Shown: positions 52,822 to 63,122 of the stretch, piece by piece
Layout: each line of letters opens with the position of its first letter
How positions within the stretch are numbered: the first letter of the stretch is position 1
Source of the DNA: Closterium sp. Naga37s-1
Lineage: Eukaryota > Streptophyta > Zygnematophyceae > Desmidiales > Closteriaceae
DNA length: 64,000 nucleotides
Assembly: GCA_947471745.1 (NCBI GenBank)
Contig: CANJKZ010000777.1
Span: 3,797,001-3,861,000 of the forward strand
Direction: 5' to 3'
Made by a program: the position numbers and the translations under genes
The notes under the pieces: generated by a model
The model's database searches: none
What the model was told of the DNA's origin: nothing
What the model saw: the letters and a program-made list of their open reading frames with translations, nothing else

Positions 52822-53754
52822 TGCCAACGGGAGCTAGACTACGGGCTAGGCACGTGGTAGGAGGGATATCCGCGTTCGTTCATTCCTTAGTCGTTTCCAA
52901 GTGCTCACACTACTTGCTAATTCACGGGGAGAATTGGCAAGAGTTCCACTAGGAAAACATGACAACAAAAGGTTCAGAATGATAGCAACAAAGTTGGCAA
53001 GACTGACTACATCAGAGCTAGCATGCAAGCAGGTCGACTGCCAGCGCTGCATCGTCGACCGCGTGCCAGCACGACTTGGTCGACCGCATTCCAGCAGTGC
53101 AAATTCGCGGCCCCCCAACACTGCAAGTCGACGGCGTGCCAACGCTGCAGAAAGTCGGCTGTACAGTGTTGCACCCACAGGACAGCAGTGCACCCGCTTC
53201 GCAGGTGCTCGCAGATGATTGGCGGGCTGTGACTTGTCACCTGCACAGCGCACACACCAAATAGTCCTCGTGCTGACGACTGCATCTGATCAACCACGCC
53301 GACCTCGGGATACCACACCGAGGTCGACCTCGCCACTAACACCTAGGCCACAATCGCGTGCCGTCGCAGAAACCTGTCGCCCGGGTAACCTGGTCGACCG
53401 GGCAACCACCTCGTCGACCAGCACCTCCTACACGTGCCCGTCGACCACCCAAGTCGACCACCACCTCTCGTCGACCTCACCAGGTCGACCACACCCTTGG
53501 TCGATCAGCTCCAGCCGACAAACTCCTGGTCGACCAGCTCCAAGTCGACCAGCACAGCAGTCAGCCGATCACCCAAGTCGGCTTCCCCAGGTCGGCGTCT
53601 ACACGTCGACGCCTCTTGCAGTGGCCCCCGTGCAGGTCGACCAGCCCTGTCGACCAGCTCGCCCACTGCTGCAGGTCGGCTGTACCCCTCACACCCGACC
53701 ACGAAGTCGGCTCCACCCAAGCGAGGACGGGGCCAACAACAACTCCCGTTTATA
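52822..53754 (-). repeat. Copia-4 5' LTR (minus orientation)
   Basis: About 933 bp, highly similar to the left copy but with scattered differences and small indels, so older than Copia-1 or Copia-2. Inner end begins TGCCAACGGG. Confidence 0.8.
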
Positions 53755-54206
53755 GAGGTGGGTTGGGGGAGGGGCGAGCGAAAGAAGGTGGGCTAGGTGG
53801 GAGAGTACGGAGAGCGGGAGAGAGCGGGACAGGGGGCAGGAGATCTGAAAATCAATTTTCGGCAGAATCAGCATAGGGTCTCACCCGCTATCACTCAGAA
53901 GAAATCAGCGTACACTCACAGAAAACGTATGAAAAAAGCATACAAGGTACATAAACAAACGCTGAAAATTCAGCCAAGGTACACACAAAATACTTTGATA
54001 TCAGCCTAGGGTAAAAAAAAATCCATAATCTATGCCAAGTCATCGTAGAAAGGCTGAAATCTAGGGCCCTGTCTGGGGTACAGGTGGGCACGACTGTTCC
54101 TGGCATCGACATGGAATTAAGAAGTTCTGATGGCTCATCTGACTTGCCAAAAATGGCCCGTGTAATGAGAGAGGCTGTTAGTGGCTTTTCAACTATCGTG
54201 CCATAG

Positions 54207-55201
54207 GATAGGAGTAGAGCGTGCACCACTTTTGAGGCTCCTCAAGAGTATGCTATCAGCATGCTATAAGGGTACAACATGTGTTGCACTGGTATTAAAT
54301 AATAATAGAGGCAGTGGTTTTCTATGCCTTAGTGCATGGGAGAGGGGTACCAGGAGGGATACCAGTAACATCTTGGGATATGCATGGGTGTGCGCAATGA
54401 ATCATATTAACTTGGAGGGTAAAAAAATATTAGGCAGTAATAACACCTCATGTTTTTTACCTTTCCTTGTTTAAAAGGGCACTAGGGTGTTATACACAGG
54501 AGATTATGGTGCTTTAAGGGTAAATTTGCATCATGTACACGCTGGACTCGAATATTAGACTACTGAATACCAACACCACTCTGCAACCACCGAATATCCA
54601 AAGCGTCTTCAATCAGGGAAGCACCGACGAAACGGTATTTCTGATGGGACATTTGATTTGACAACTTCCAATCAATCTTCCAAATTCACAGCAGTACACT
54701 GGGTCTGATGGCACTCGTTTAAAGATTTCAAAGCATGCGTTTCTGCCATAGTGTAAGGAACATTTTGACATTCCTTACTGAGTGCTTCAACATCGCGTAC
54801 AGAAGCAGCCATTTTCCGCCCGTTACTGCTAACGGGGCTTCACCAACCTCGCGCGCTGCATTTTGCCAAACCATGTATCGCTGGCCTGGCCAAGTCGGCC
54901 TATGCTTCCGGACTAGCCCGAACCTTGGTGCCACCATCGCACTAGCTAGCTCGCACGCATTGCGTAACCCTTTGCATGTTTTCGTATAATTCGCTCATGC
55001 CTTCCTCATATTTTGTACTCGTGTCGGAAACCTCCCTCTTTGGTTATCTGGTCCCTCACAAGTTGCTCCTTTACTGGCCTGTCCTTAGATCACTGTGCTT
55101 CTTCCTCACCCTCTGTCTCACCTCCCTCCCCCTTCCCGTTCCTCTTCTCCCTCCGTCTACCCCACTTTCTCTTTGTCCTTGTCCATGCTCTACTTCTGTT
55201 C
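54207..55201. other. RLK3 downstream region
   Basis: Starts with the post-stop sequence shared with RLK1, including the palindrome at 54230-54247. From about 54300 to 55200 I see no gene or element; 55090-55200 is pyrimidine-rich. Confidence 0.4.
54230..54247. repeat. Palindromic micro-repeat (GGCTCC core)
   Basis: TTTTGAGGCTCCTCAAGA after the RLK3 stop, same position as 7450-7466 after RLK1. Confidence 0.75.
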
Positions 55202-55767
55202 TGGCCCTTCCTATCTTCCTATACCTTCCTGGCTCCTTGTTATGGCTCCGCTAAGAACTGATTATCTTGAAAAGAAAAATCACAGTAATTCTGTGAAAAA
55301 AAACACGCAGTGGCAGTCCCATGGCCCAGGATCCCACCATAAGCTTCCCACACACTACCCTAGCTAGGCAACTCTAGCAGGTGAATGCTAACTGCCAAGC
55401 TTGCTACCCTGTTCTTCACATTGCCTTCATCCAGCTGGGGTGCTGCATTCCAGCTCCTCCTGGACTTGGTGTCTGCAAAAGAAATGAAACATTCGCATGC
55501 ACACCACACAGACAGCACATTCGCAAGCACGCACAGATCTTCTCGCTGCCAACCCTGTTACCATGCCACCCTCTGTATTCCACCCGCCGCCCTTTGCCAT
55601 TTCCCTTTTTGGAGCTGTCCCTCTGCCAAAGTGTCCCGCCCACAATCCTAGCAACCCTTCGCTTGTCCTCGGTTCCAGGTGTCTCGGTTATTTACAAATG
55701 TACAGCCCTTTCCTTCTCTACACCCCCTGTCAGAATGTTTTAGGCATATCCCTCAGAATTCTGTACA
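55202..55767 (-). repeat. Gypsy 3' LTR (minus orientation)
   Basis: On the minus strand it starts TGTACAGAATTCTGAGGG and ends GATAGGAAGGGCCA. Matches 61176-61730. Confidence 0.75.
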
Positions 55768-55838
55768 CAGATGAAGCGTTGTATGCCGTGGAAGCCAACT
55801 ACTCATCTTACGAAGGGGAAGGGCAAGCCGTGGTGTAA
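55768..55838 (+). pseudogene. Inverted RNase H fragment of the Gypsy element
   Basis: The plus strand encodes YAVEANYSSYEGEGQAVV, a Gypsy RNase H motif (E-x-NYSxxExExxAVV), in the opposite orientation to the adjoining reverse transcriptase, which breaks off at FTLYTDWS on the minus strand. An inversion with loss of integrase explains this. Confidence 0.65.
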
Positions 55839-56904
55839 CTCCAGTCGGTGTACAGCGTGAAAGGTACATCTGCCTTCGGCAATTCCAAGACTGCACCATT
55901 CTTGACTGCTCCCATTAGATCATGCACCGCTCGATCCTGGTCTGGTCCCCACTCCCACTTCTGGCCCTCCTGCAGCAGTTGATTAAGCGCAGTTGCCCTC
56001 CGGCTGAAGTTCGGCACAAACTTCTTGTAGTAATTCAGGAAGCCCAATCGTGCTCGCAGGGTGCTCCTGTCTTTCGGCACCACCACTCTGTCTAGGACTT
56101 CCACCTTTGCTTTCTGAATCCAGATCTGTCCTCCTTCCACCTCAAACCCTAGATACTCCACCGTCGTCTGCCCAAACTTGCACTTCTTGGGGTGGCAAGC
56201 CAGACCCGCCTCATGAATGGCCTTGAGCACGGCCTCCACGTCTCTCACATGTGATCTGCTATCCACACTAAAGACGATCACACCGTCGATGTAGCATGCA
56301 ACGTTTGGCACATTGCGCAACACCTGATCCATCACCCTCTTAAACTCCGCCTGAATGGTAGAGTGTGCCATTCATACTGCCCATCCGCCTCGTGAAACGC
56401 CGTCTTCTTCTTATCTGCTTCAGCTATCGAGATCTGGTTAAAGCCCTATTGTAGATCCAAGGTTGAGAAGACCGTGGTCTCTGCTAACTTGTCAAAAATC
56501 TCATCCGGCGTCGGCGTCTAGTACCACTTCATCATTGTCACCTTATTCAAGCCTCGGTAGTCCCCGCACATGCGCTTAGATAGCACCTCCCCTGTGAGAT
56601 ATGTGCGAGCCGCCACCACCGTTGTTGCTGCGTATTCGGAGTTTGACTTCCTGATGAACCCCGCCTCCATCAGTTCCTAGCACTTCTCAGTGCAGATCTG
56701 AATCTCTTCTGGCATCATTCTTCGCCGCCGCTGGTACACCGGGATCGCCGTCGTCAGCTCAACAGTTACCTCTGCCACTTTGAATCTTCCCAGTTCTTTT
56801 AGCGTATATGCGAAAGCTGAGCGGTAGCAGAATAACACCTCCTTGAGCGCCTCCACATCCTCCTCTGCCATGCCATCCCCTATCACCCATCCCTTTTCTT
56901 CCAC
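55839..56904 (-). pseudogene. Gypsy reverse transcriptase
   Basis: Minus strand: EVTVELTTAIPVYQRRRRM, ELMEAGFIRKSNSEYAAT, KRMCGDYRGLNKVT, TPTPDEIFDKLAETTVFSTL, KRVMDQVLRNVPN, CYIDGVIVFS (catalytic YIDD is YIDG), CKFGQTTVEYLGFEVEGG and LGFLNYYKKFVPNFS. In-frame TAG at 56677-56679, 56518-56520 and 56446-56448, then a frameshift before 56371. Loss of the second catalytic Asp alone would inactivate it. Confidence 0.8.
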
Positions 56905-56994
56905 TGCCCGCTGCTACCGACCCTCCTTCTCCCCTATCACGTGTCCTTCCGTTCCGGCCTCTCGCTTCTGCCCTGCGGCCGCTGCACTCCCTTT

Positions 56995-57014
56995 TTTTTT
57001 TTTTTTTTTTTTTC
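56995..57014. repeat. Poly-T run
   Basis: About 21 T in the Gypsy pol linker, adding a lysine run to the minus-strand frame. Length may be unreliable. Confidence 0.9.
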
Positions 57015-57072
57015 GAGCGGCTTCCCACCAGTGTCTCCCCCCTCCTTCGTTGTAGCAAATTAGCACGAACTC

Positions 57073-57777
57073 TCACGATCCGAATTCCCTCTCATAACTC
57101 TCCCTGCTGCGTTGCCGGTCGATTGCTTCCTCCAACCAGCTGAAGTCTTCCCTCCTTTTGACCACCGCCGCTTCCTCCCTTTCCCCCAGCAGTCGAATCT
57201 CCAGCTGCTCTGCGTACCGCACTGGCACCTCGTCTTCCTCTTCCCATGGGTAAACCCACCTTTTCTCCACCAGATGCCCCCGCTCGTGCTGCACCTCGTC
57301 ATGCTCCGCTATCTCTCCCAACATTGCCCGCGCCATGGCCTCTTTTGCCCTTGACCTCTCTGTCGGTGGCTGTACCGCTGCTGCTTTGTCCCGCTTCCGC
57401 TCCCACCTCCGTTGCGAATGATACATGCGAATGGTCGCCACCAACCAATGCATGGCATTGAGGTCCATGGCCCTCCCCAGCGCCCTCCTTCGCTCCTTCT
57501 CCGTCACCTCAGGGTGCGACGTTGCATCCTCCATGAAGCCCATCGCTAGCTCCCTCTCCAACGCCGTTGGCTCTTGCCATTCATGTGCCGTGCAGTCGTA
57601 CACCATTCCCAAGCCTGGCGTGCCATCGTGCATCCTGAAAGCTGCCGCCTCTTCAAACGAGACAAACGTCGGCCATGCCTGCCTTGGTTTTCCCACCTCA
57701 TTGCACGGGAACTGCATGGGGTGGTCGAGCTGCGTGACAGGTGCGGGCATCCTCCCTACTTCCAATATGTCTTCCAC
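57073..57777 (-). CDS. Gypsy pol linker between protease and reverse transcriptase
   Basis: An open minus-strand frame of 234 codons (MEDILEVGRMPAPVTQLDHP; EEDFSWLEE-like end), charged and without a domain I can name. By position it links protease to reverse transcriptase. Kept open despite decay around it. Confidence 0.5.
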   Translation of the reverse strand: MEDILEVGRMPAPVTQLDHPMQFPCNEVGKPRQAWPTFVSFEEAAAFRMHDGTPGLGMVYDCTAHEWQEPTALERELAMGFMEDATSHPEVTEKERRRALGRAMDLNAMHWLVATIRMYHSQRRWERKRDKAAAVQPPTERSRAKEAMARAMLGEIAEHDEVQHERGHLVEKRWVYPWEEEDEVPVRYAEQLEIRLLGEREEAAVVKRREDFSWLEEAIDRQRSRESYEREFGS

Positions 57778-58259
57778 GCGGAACTGGTCGCTCCGTCAGG
57801 AACAACCTGTACCGTAATGCCGCATCGCTCACCCCGTTCGTCCAGTACCGCCGCACGCGGTGTGTCCTGCTCCCTGCCTAGGCTGCATCCGCTGCTAAAC
57901 CTGGTCCTAAGGTCGCGGTTACCTCCTCGTATGCCACTTGCACTTGTTCTCTTACATCCCCTTCCATGTCTACGTTCTCCACAATATAGAGCACCTCCCC
58001 TTGAATGCACTTTATCAGCGTAGCACTCGCGCCAACTCCCTGAACAAGTCACTCCATCATCTCTCATGCCTCTGCCATCTCCCGCCCTCAAGTATCCCTG
58101 ACATTCCCATCCCGCTAATCACCACGTTAATTCTTCCCCATCTCCTAATCTCGCCTTCGTCGATGTTACGAATGTCACAGCTACCTCATAACGAGCTCGC
58201 CTCCATGGACGCCTTACAAAACTCGTGCAGGTACCTCTGCCGCAACTTCTCCGCATGAT

Positions 58260-59065
58260 ACCATGCCATCTTTACCGCCTCCATATCACTTTCCACCAAA
58301 ATCCACTTTGATACCTACGCCTTCGCCTTCAGTATTGCTGCCAGCCCGGTCACTATGCCTCCGAACAATTCCAGCATGACCGTCGGCTCTAGCAGGTTCT
58401 TGATGTTAGTGCACAAGGCCTTCAAGTCTATCTCTGCCTCCGCTTGCTCCACAGCTGGGGTCGGAAGGTGAGTGGTCTGCTGCCACATCGGCACTCTTAA
58501 CTCTTCCCGTACTTCCGCCTCTGTGCACTAATATGCCTCTCTTGGCTCCCTCCACTTCACTTCGCCTCCTTCCGCTGTCTTTAGCAAGTATCCCTCCGCA
58601 ATCAGCCTCCTTGGCCTGTGTAACTGCAGCTTCTCAGCCAAGCGTCTTCGGCATCCACTTCACCTCGCCTCCTTCCGCTGTCTTTAGCAAGTATCCCTCC
58701 GCAATCAGCCTCCTTGGCCTGTGTAACTGCAGCTTCTCAGCCAAGCGTTTCCCAATCAGCACGTGCGCTACCCCCGTGTCAACGATCGCGCGCTGCGCCA
58801 TCAATCCCCCGATTGTAACTGCCCCTGGTTCGATTGTCAACACCGTGGCTTGGGATGCCATGCGTTCCAGCGGATGGCGATATGCTGCTCCTGCCTCTCC
58901 GTCCTCTTCGCTAGCCTGCCTCCTCGGTCCGTCCTCACGGTGCACATCCTGCGTACACTGCTGCCTTCTCGCCCCGCTCCTCAATCCTAGTTCCTTCCTG
59001 TCCCTCGTTGGCTGCGCCATCAGCATGAAGGCCGGTTCCTCTGGTTCCTCCTCCTGCGCCACCAT
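58260..59065 (-). pseudogene. Gypsy aspartic protease region
   Basis: Minus strand: AIVDTGVAHVLIGKRLAEKL holds the DTG catalytic motif. A tandem duplication of about 105 bp (units at about 58566 and 58671, sharing CCTTCCGCTGTCTTTAGCAA) follows and shifts the frame. In-frame TAG at 58528-58530 and 58315-58317 again occupy plausible Gln positions. Confidence 0.7.
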
Positions 59066-61140
59066 AGCCGGGAGTTTTTATTCCGATGCCTCCAACTCTG
59101 CTAGCTGTGCCCGCAAGCGTGCCATTGTAGCTCGCCGATCTCCCCCTTCCTCAATTCCCCGCCGTTCCCTCCTGTTCGCATAGCAATCCCCTTCTCGATG
59201 TCATCGCCGCCCACACCGTGAGCAGGTGGGCGCTTCCGGGCATTCCCTCCGCATGTGCGCGCGATTGCCGCACACCAAACAGGCCGCAGGACTACGACAG
59301 TTTCGGCGCAGGTGACCCGGTTGTCCACAATTGTGGCAGCGGTGCCCGATCTACTTCTAGATGTGACGGCGCAGCCGCCCAAGCCGGACGCCTTCTTTCC
59401 GCCCCCCGATCCAGCGTGCGTTCCACCTCGAACAAAAGTCCCGCTTCCACCCACTTCACGATCTCATACGTCCCCTTCAGCGTGGCTTCTGGTCCTAGCC
59501 CAAATACCCCCACCTGTACATCCTGCTGCAGGGTGAAACTCAGACCATGGATGAACTTGTCGATCAACCTGCCCTGACCTGGCAGTTCATGTCTTCTCCG
59601 AGCTTCACCAGCCGCCCGTAATACGCGAGTAGAGATTCCCCTTCCCGCCGTTTGAACCCGCGAAACTCCACTACCCGCTCCGCCGTCTGCAAAGGAAACT
59701 ATTCCCGCAGCATTGCCAAGAAGCGCGCCGTCGGATCTTGCTCCCTTGGGGTGCGCCCCGACGCCCATTCTAGCAGCTCCTTTCTGTTAGAGACTAAGGG
59801 CGGAGTCTAGGAAGATTAGGGGCCGAAATATCTCAAAATCGTCAACTACATTTCTGGACAGAAACGTCGTCGTCACAAGAAACGCCGTCAACGAAAAACG
59901 CATTGTTAGAATTCTCTCAAACTCGAGTATGTTATAGCCCTTGACCGTAGCTATATTTTCCAATTTGAATCGTACCAAAAAATAGAATATAATTCGAGTT
60001 ATGAATTTCGGCGCACTAGGGGGTATGCTGCCATAGAAACTTAACTCAATCACAATTTCACAATTCCACACAAGAGTTAGAGTAGCAATAAACCAGGTAG
60101 GAGGTGATGAGGAGGACAAGAGGGAAGGTCCCAAGAGAGCCCCCAACCAAGGAAACCCCATACCACACAATTCCCCTCTCTCTAGGCACCCCAACTTTGA
60201 CATTTGTCACTTTCCCAACCCATGCCATCCACCTCACCCAACTTGACCACACTTGCCAACCTAATTTGGCTTCTCCCAATCCCCTGGCATCAACTACAGT
60301 GATGGGGACGAATTTATGAACCCCCAAAAGTCTGTACCCCATATTGAGTCACTCCACAAATTCTCATTGACGCCGCACCACAACCATAATTTCGAACGAT
60401 CATATCTTTCTCGTTCTTGCTCCGATCGCGGCGATTCTTGGTTCGTCGGAAAGCTCTCGAGAAGAGAAGTCATTTCAGAGATCTTCTCAAGCACAATATT
60501 ATTCACACACACTCAGAGAATCCAAACCACACCAAACACAAATTCTTACACACGCTCATACCATGCATGCGACGCACGAACATATGATGGGAGGCAGACA
60601 GACGTGAATGCAAATGGTAGCATCACATAACACTTTCTTGAATCCAATAATCCGTCTTGGCTTCGCACGCCAATGTGTTTGCCAGCCCTCGAAAGAATTC
60701 TTCCGGATCCAGCCGATCTTTCTCCCAGCGCTCTCGTAAGTTCTCCAACTGCATGATGTCATTTTTCAACGACGGACCCAGAATCGCTACGGGACTTCGA
60801 TCTTTGGCAGCTGAGTATACCTCCAGCGCTGCGTCGACGCCTCTCCCTCAGTGCCCTGCATGAGGCACTTCGCTGGTAGCCGCTCGGCCCCTCTTGCAGT
60901 GACCGTATCGGGGGACCACCCCGCTGCCGTTCTCCTGATCCGTTGGGTGCGTGTTCCCCTCCGCCCGTCTCCCCCGTCCGAGCGCCTCCCTGCGGCCCAC
61001 TCGCTCCGTCACCAGGGGCTTTCAGCCCATCTGCTTCTCCTTGCTCCGGCAGCTGATTTGCATCCCGCCGCTCCTCGCCTTCTCCAACCATTCTCTTATC
61101 ACCTTCTACCTTAAGCTCGATCACTGCCAACTCCTTTCTT
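59066..61140 (-). pseudogene. Gypsy gag, split by a solo LTR
   Basis: Gag starts near 61140 on the minus strand (AVIELKVEGDKRMVGEGEER) and continues after the solo LTR (FIHGLSFTLQQDVQVGVFG, EIVKWVEAGLLFEVERTL) to two zinc knuckles: CLVCGNRAHMRREC, intact, and CSRCGRR-stop-HREGDC, where TGA replaces one residue. A typical Gypsy retrotransposon Gag capsid and nucleocapsid order. Confidence 0.7.
59785..60632. mobile_element. Solo LTR, 848 bp, in the Gypsy gag
   Basis: Begins TGTTAGAGACTAAGG and ends CACATAACA, with perfect 5-bp inverted ends TGTTA / TAACA and target duplication CTTTC at 59780-59784 and 60633-60637. Taking it out rejoins the gag sequence. No second copy of this LTR is in the window, so the family is unknown. 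Confidence 0.85.
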
Positions 61141-61175
61141 GAACGAAATCGCTAAGACTACGTGTTTGTAAGTTT

Positions 61176-61730
61176 TGTCCCTTCCTATCTTCCTATACCT
61201 TCCTGACTGCTTGTTATGGCTCCGCTAAGAACTGCTTATCTTGAAAAAAGAACTCACCGTAATTTTGCAAAAACAAGCACGCAGTGGCAGTCCCATGGCC
61301 CAGGATCCCACCATAAGCTTCCCACACACTACCCTAGCTAGGCAACTCTATCAGGTGAAGCCAAGCTTGCTACACTGTTCTTCACACCGCCTTCATCCAG
61401 CTGGGGTGCTGCAATTTAGCTCCTCCTGGACTCGGTGTCTGCTAAAAAAACGAAACATTCGCATGCACACCACATCGCCGCACATTCGCAAGCACGCACA
61501 GGTCTTATCGCTGCCAACCCTGTTTCCATGCCACCCTCTGTGTTCCACCCACTGCCCTTTGCCATTTCCCTTTTTGGAGCTATCCCTCTGCGAATTGTCC
61601 CGCCCACAATCCCAGCAACCCTTCGCTCGTCCTCGGTTCCAGGTGTCTTGGTTATTTACAAATGTACAGCTCTTTCCTTCTCTACACCCCCTTTCAGAAT
61701 GTCTTAGGCATATCCCTCAGGATTCTGACA
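61176..61730 (-). repeat. Gypsy 5' LTR (minus orientation)
   Basis: Minus strand starts TGTCAGAATCCTGAGGG and ends GATAGGAAGGGACA. Confidence 0.75.
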
Positions 61731-62395
61731 CTCGTTTGACACCTTAGTGCAATTCTCGATACCTCGATCCATTGCACCCGCAACACACAGCAACCTTGTT
61801 ATGAGTGAACTTGCAGAGTGCGCAGATTAACAAATAACGAGAATGTCAAACTACTGAATGACGATACAAAGAAAGAAGCAATTGGTGCGGGGGCGATTCG
61901 GGAGTGGTTCGGTGCGGAAATGTAGGCTGAACGAAATTGACGCGTGGCCCTCGGAATTATACCCGCTAAAGTGCGAGTACAGTAAGGAATTGCAATTCCT
62001 TACAAACATTGAAGCTGGGCCCAGAACAAGAATCGATGACGTCTCGAGATTGACCAACTGACACCTTGACGAGTATTATACTACACCCGAATAGTTTTGT
62101 GTGGAAACGGATGATCTGATTTCGTTTTCCCCGTGACTTTCTGATTGGACTTGATCTCTTGTTCCACGGCAATATCCATTCCGTTTAGGCGACACATCGA
62201 CGGCCCTGGGCTGATTCTAACAGCTGTGATAAGATTGAGTCGTCTAGCACTTATGTTTCCCATACGACTGAGCGTAATGGGATGGTTTGATGCTTCGCTA
62301 GAATAATGTGCACAATTGAAAAGGTCTCGCTCGGTTTGGGCAATGGAGAGGCGTCGCATGATGAATCAGGGAAGTGTGGTTGGGAAAGCGTTGCC
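61731..62395. other. Spacer between two Gypsy elements
   Basis: No gene seen. Contains an 18-bp perfect palindrome AAGGAATTGCAATTCCTT at about 61983-62000, unrelated to the TTTTGAG family. Confidence 0.35.
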
Positions 62396-63122
62396 TGACA
62401 ACAATCTCCAGTACCATTTGTACCAGCCTTGCCCTTATAAAAAATTAGTTGCAGGCTTAAAATAACAGAGTTTATAAAGTTGCAACACAAGATCTTGAAT
62501 TTACAAGAGATACTCCACGTAATAGTAACCACTATGTACACGGGGCGGAGCTCTTGAGTAGAGGCTTGTAGAAGTAGATGAAGAGTTTCAGCCAAGAAAA
62601 CCCTTGGTTGAAGAACTTGTCTCTTGAGAAAAGTAGAGCTAGCTAGAGTTTGTGAAGGGAAGAAAATCCCTTTAAGAAAATCCCATTTCCAATATTGAGT
62701 TGTTGGAAGTTGGAATGGGAAAAATGAGCTGCTGGCTCAGACCACCTCCAATACCTCCTTCGGGAGGTTCTCCTCCTCCATGGTCACGGATGGAGGAGCT
62801 CCTAAAGTGGGGTTGCTTAGGTGGCAAGAAAATGTTGTAAGCCAATGAACATTGAGCACCTATAAACATTTGCAAGATGGGGTGTAACAATGTGGCTGCA
62901 CAATTCTGGTTGGTTGAACTTCCAACCAATGTGAGGGTTGGAACGTTTTCCAACCTGGTTTGTCCTTTTGTGGTAGTCGGTTACAAATGTTACGTAACCC
63001 AACCACTCTAGCTTCCCTGCACACATTTCCTCTCGACACTTGTTAGCTAGCGTAGGTCGCGCTTAGCATAAGTTGGGCAATGAGGGGAGCTAGGGGAGCT
63101 GCATACTAGGTAATGCGTTACA
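62396..63122 (-). repeat. Chromovirus 3' LTR (minus orientation, outer edge uncertain)
   Basis: The inner edge is clear: polypurine tract GGAGGGGGAGGAG then TGTAACGCATTACC on the minus strand (63122). The outer edge at 62396 (TGACAAC) is a guess; the partner LTR is outside the window. Confidence 0.4.

Larger units (their letters stand above)
49134..53754 (-). mobile_element. Copia-4: internally deleted, decayed Copia element (minus strand)
   Basis: Long direct repeats at 49134-50057 and 52822-53754 (924 and 933 bp) flank a 2.76-kb interior with integrase C-terminus, reverse transcriptase and RNase H on the minus strand. Gag, protease, the integrase core and the primer site are missing; the right repeat abuts integrase-coding sequence. 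A purine tract (minus GGCAGAGGAG) adjoins the left repeat. Outer LTR ends read TAT...ATA instead of TG...CA, and no target duplication is visible. Confidence 0.8.
48657..54079. mobile_element. Composite insertion in the last exon of RLK3
   Basis: CTGTCTGGGGT occurs at 48646-48656 and 54069-54079, an 11-bp direct repeat at the two edges of the kinase exon. Outer parts (48657-49133 and 53755-54068) are not recognised; the left part is G-rich with a repeated AGAGGTGGGTTGGG motif. The middle is Copia-4. Eleven bases would fit a Mutator-like element, but clear terminal inverted repeats are not seen. Confidence 0.6.
45785..54206 (+). pseudogene. RLK3: inactivated RLK/Pelle kinase split by a composite insertion
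   Basis: Exons: 45785-46311, 46573-46858, 47268-47419, 47841-47925, 48469-48656, and the continuation at 54080-54206 (TAG). Same order of motifs as RLK1/2 ([82 protein letters not shown]). Defects: the catalytic loop HRDIKPAN is HCEIKPAN, losing the catalytic Asp and preceding Arg; exon 2 is 286 bp instead of 288, so the frame is lost at its end; the exon-1 donor GAG/GTAAG is weakened to GTG/GTATCT; and a 5.4-kb insertion splits the last exon. The exon-2 donor here is GT (CAG/GTATGT), where RLK1 and RLK2 have GC. The N-terminus is Ala/Pro/Ser-rich. Confidence 0.85.
55202..61730 (-). mobile_element. Ty3/Gypsy retrotransposon, decayed, minus strand
   Basis: LTRs at 55202-55767 and 61176-61730 (about 560 bp, clearly homologous, with scattered differences). 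Gag, protease and reverse transcriptase follow on the minus strand. RNase H is partly inverted and integrase is absent. A solo LTR interrupts gag, a T-run interrupts the region before reverse transcriptase, and several stops and frameshifts are present. No target duplication is seen (TGTTC against CTCGT), in line with rearrangement. Confidence 0.8.

Noticed and set aside
50226..58530. Reassigned genetic code with TAG/TAA as glutamine
   Set aside because: Host genes here end in TAG, TAA and TGA, and the young Copia-1 pol has no internal TAG/TAA. Decay of methylated CAG is simpler.
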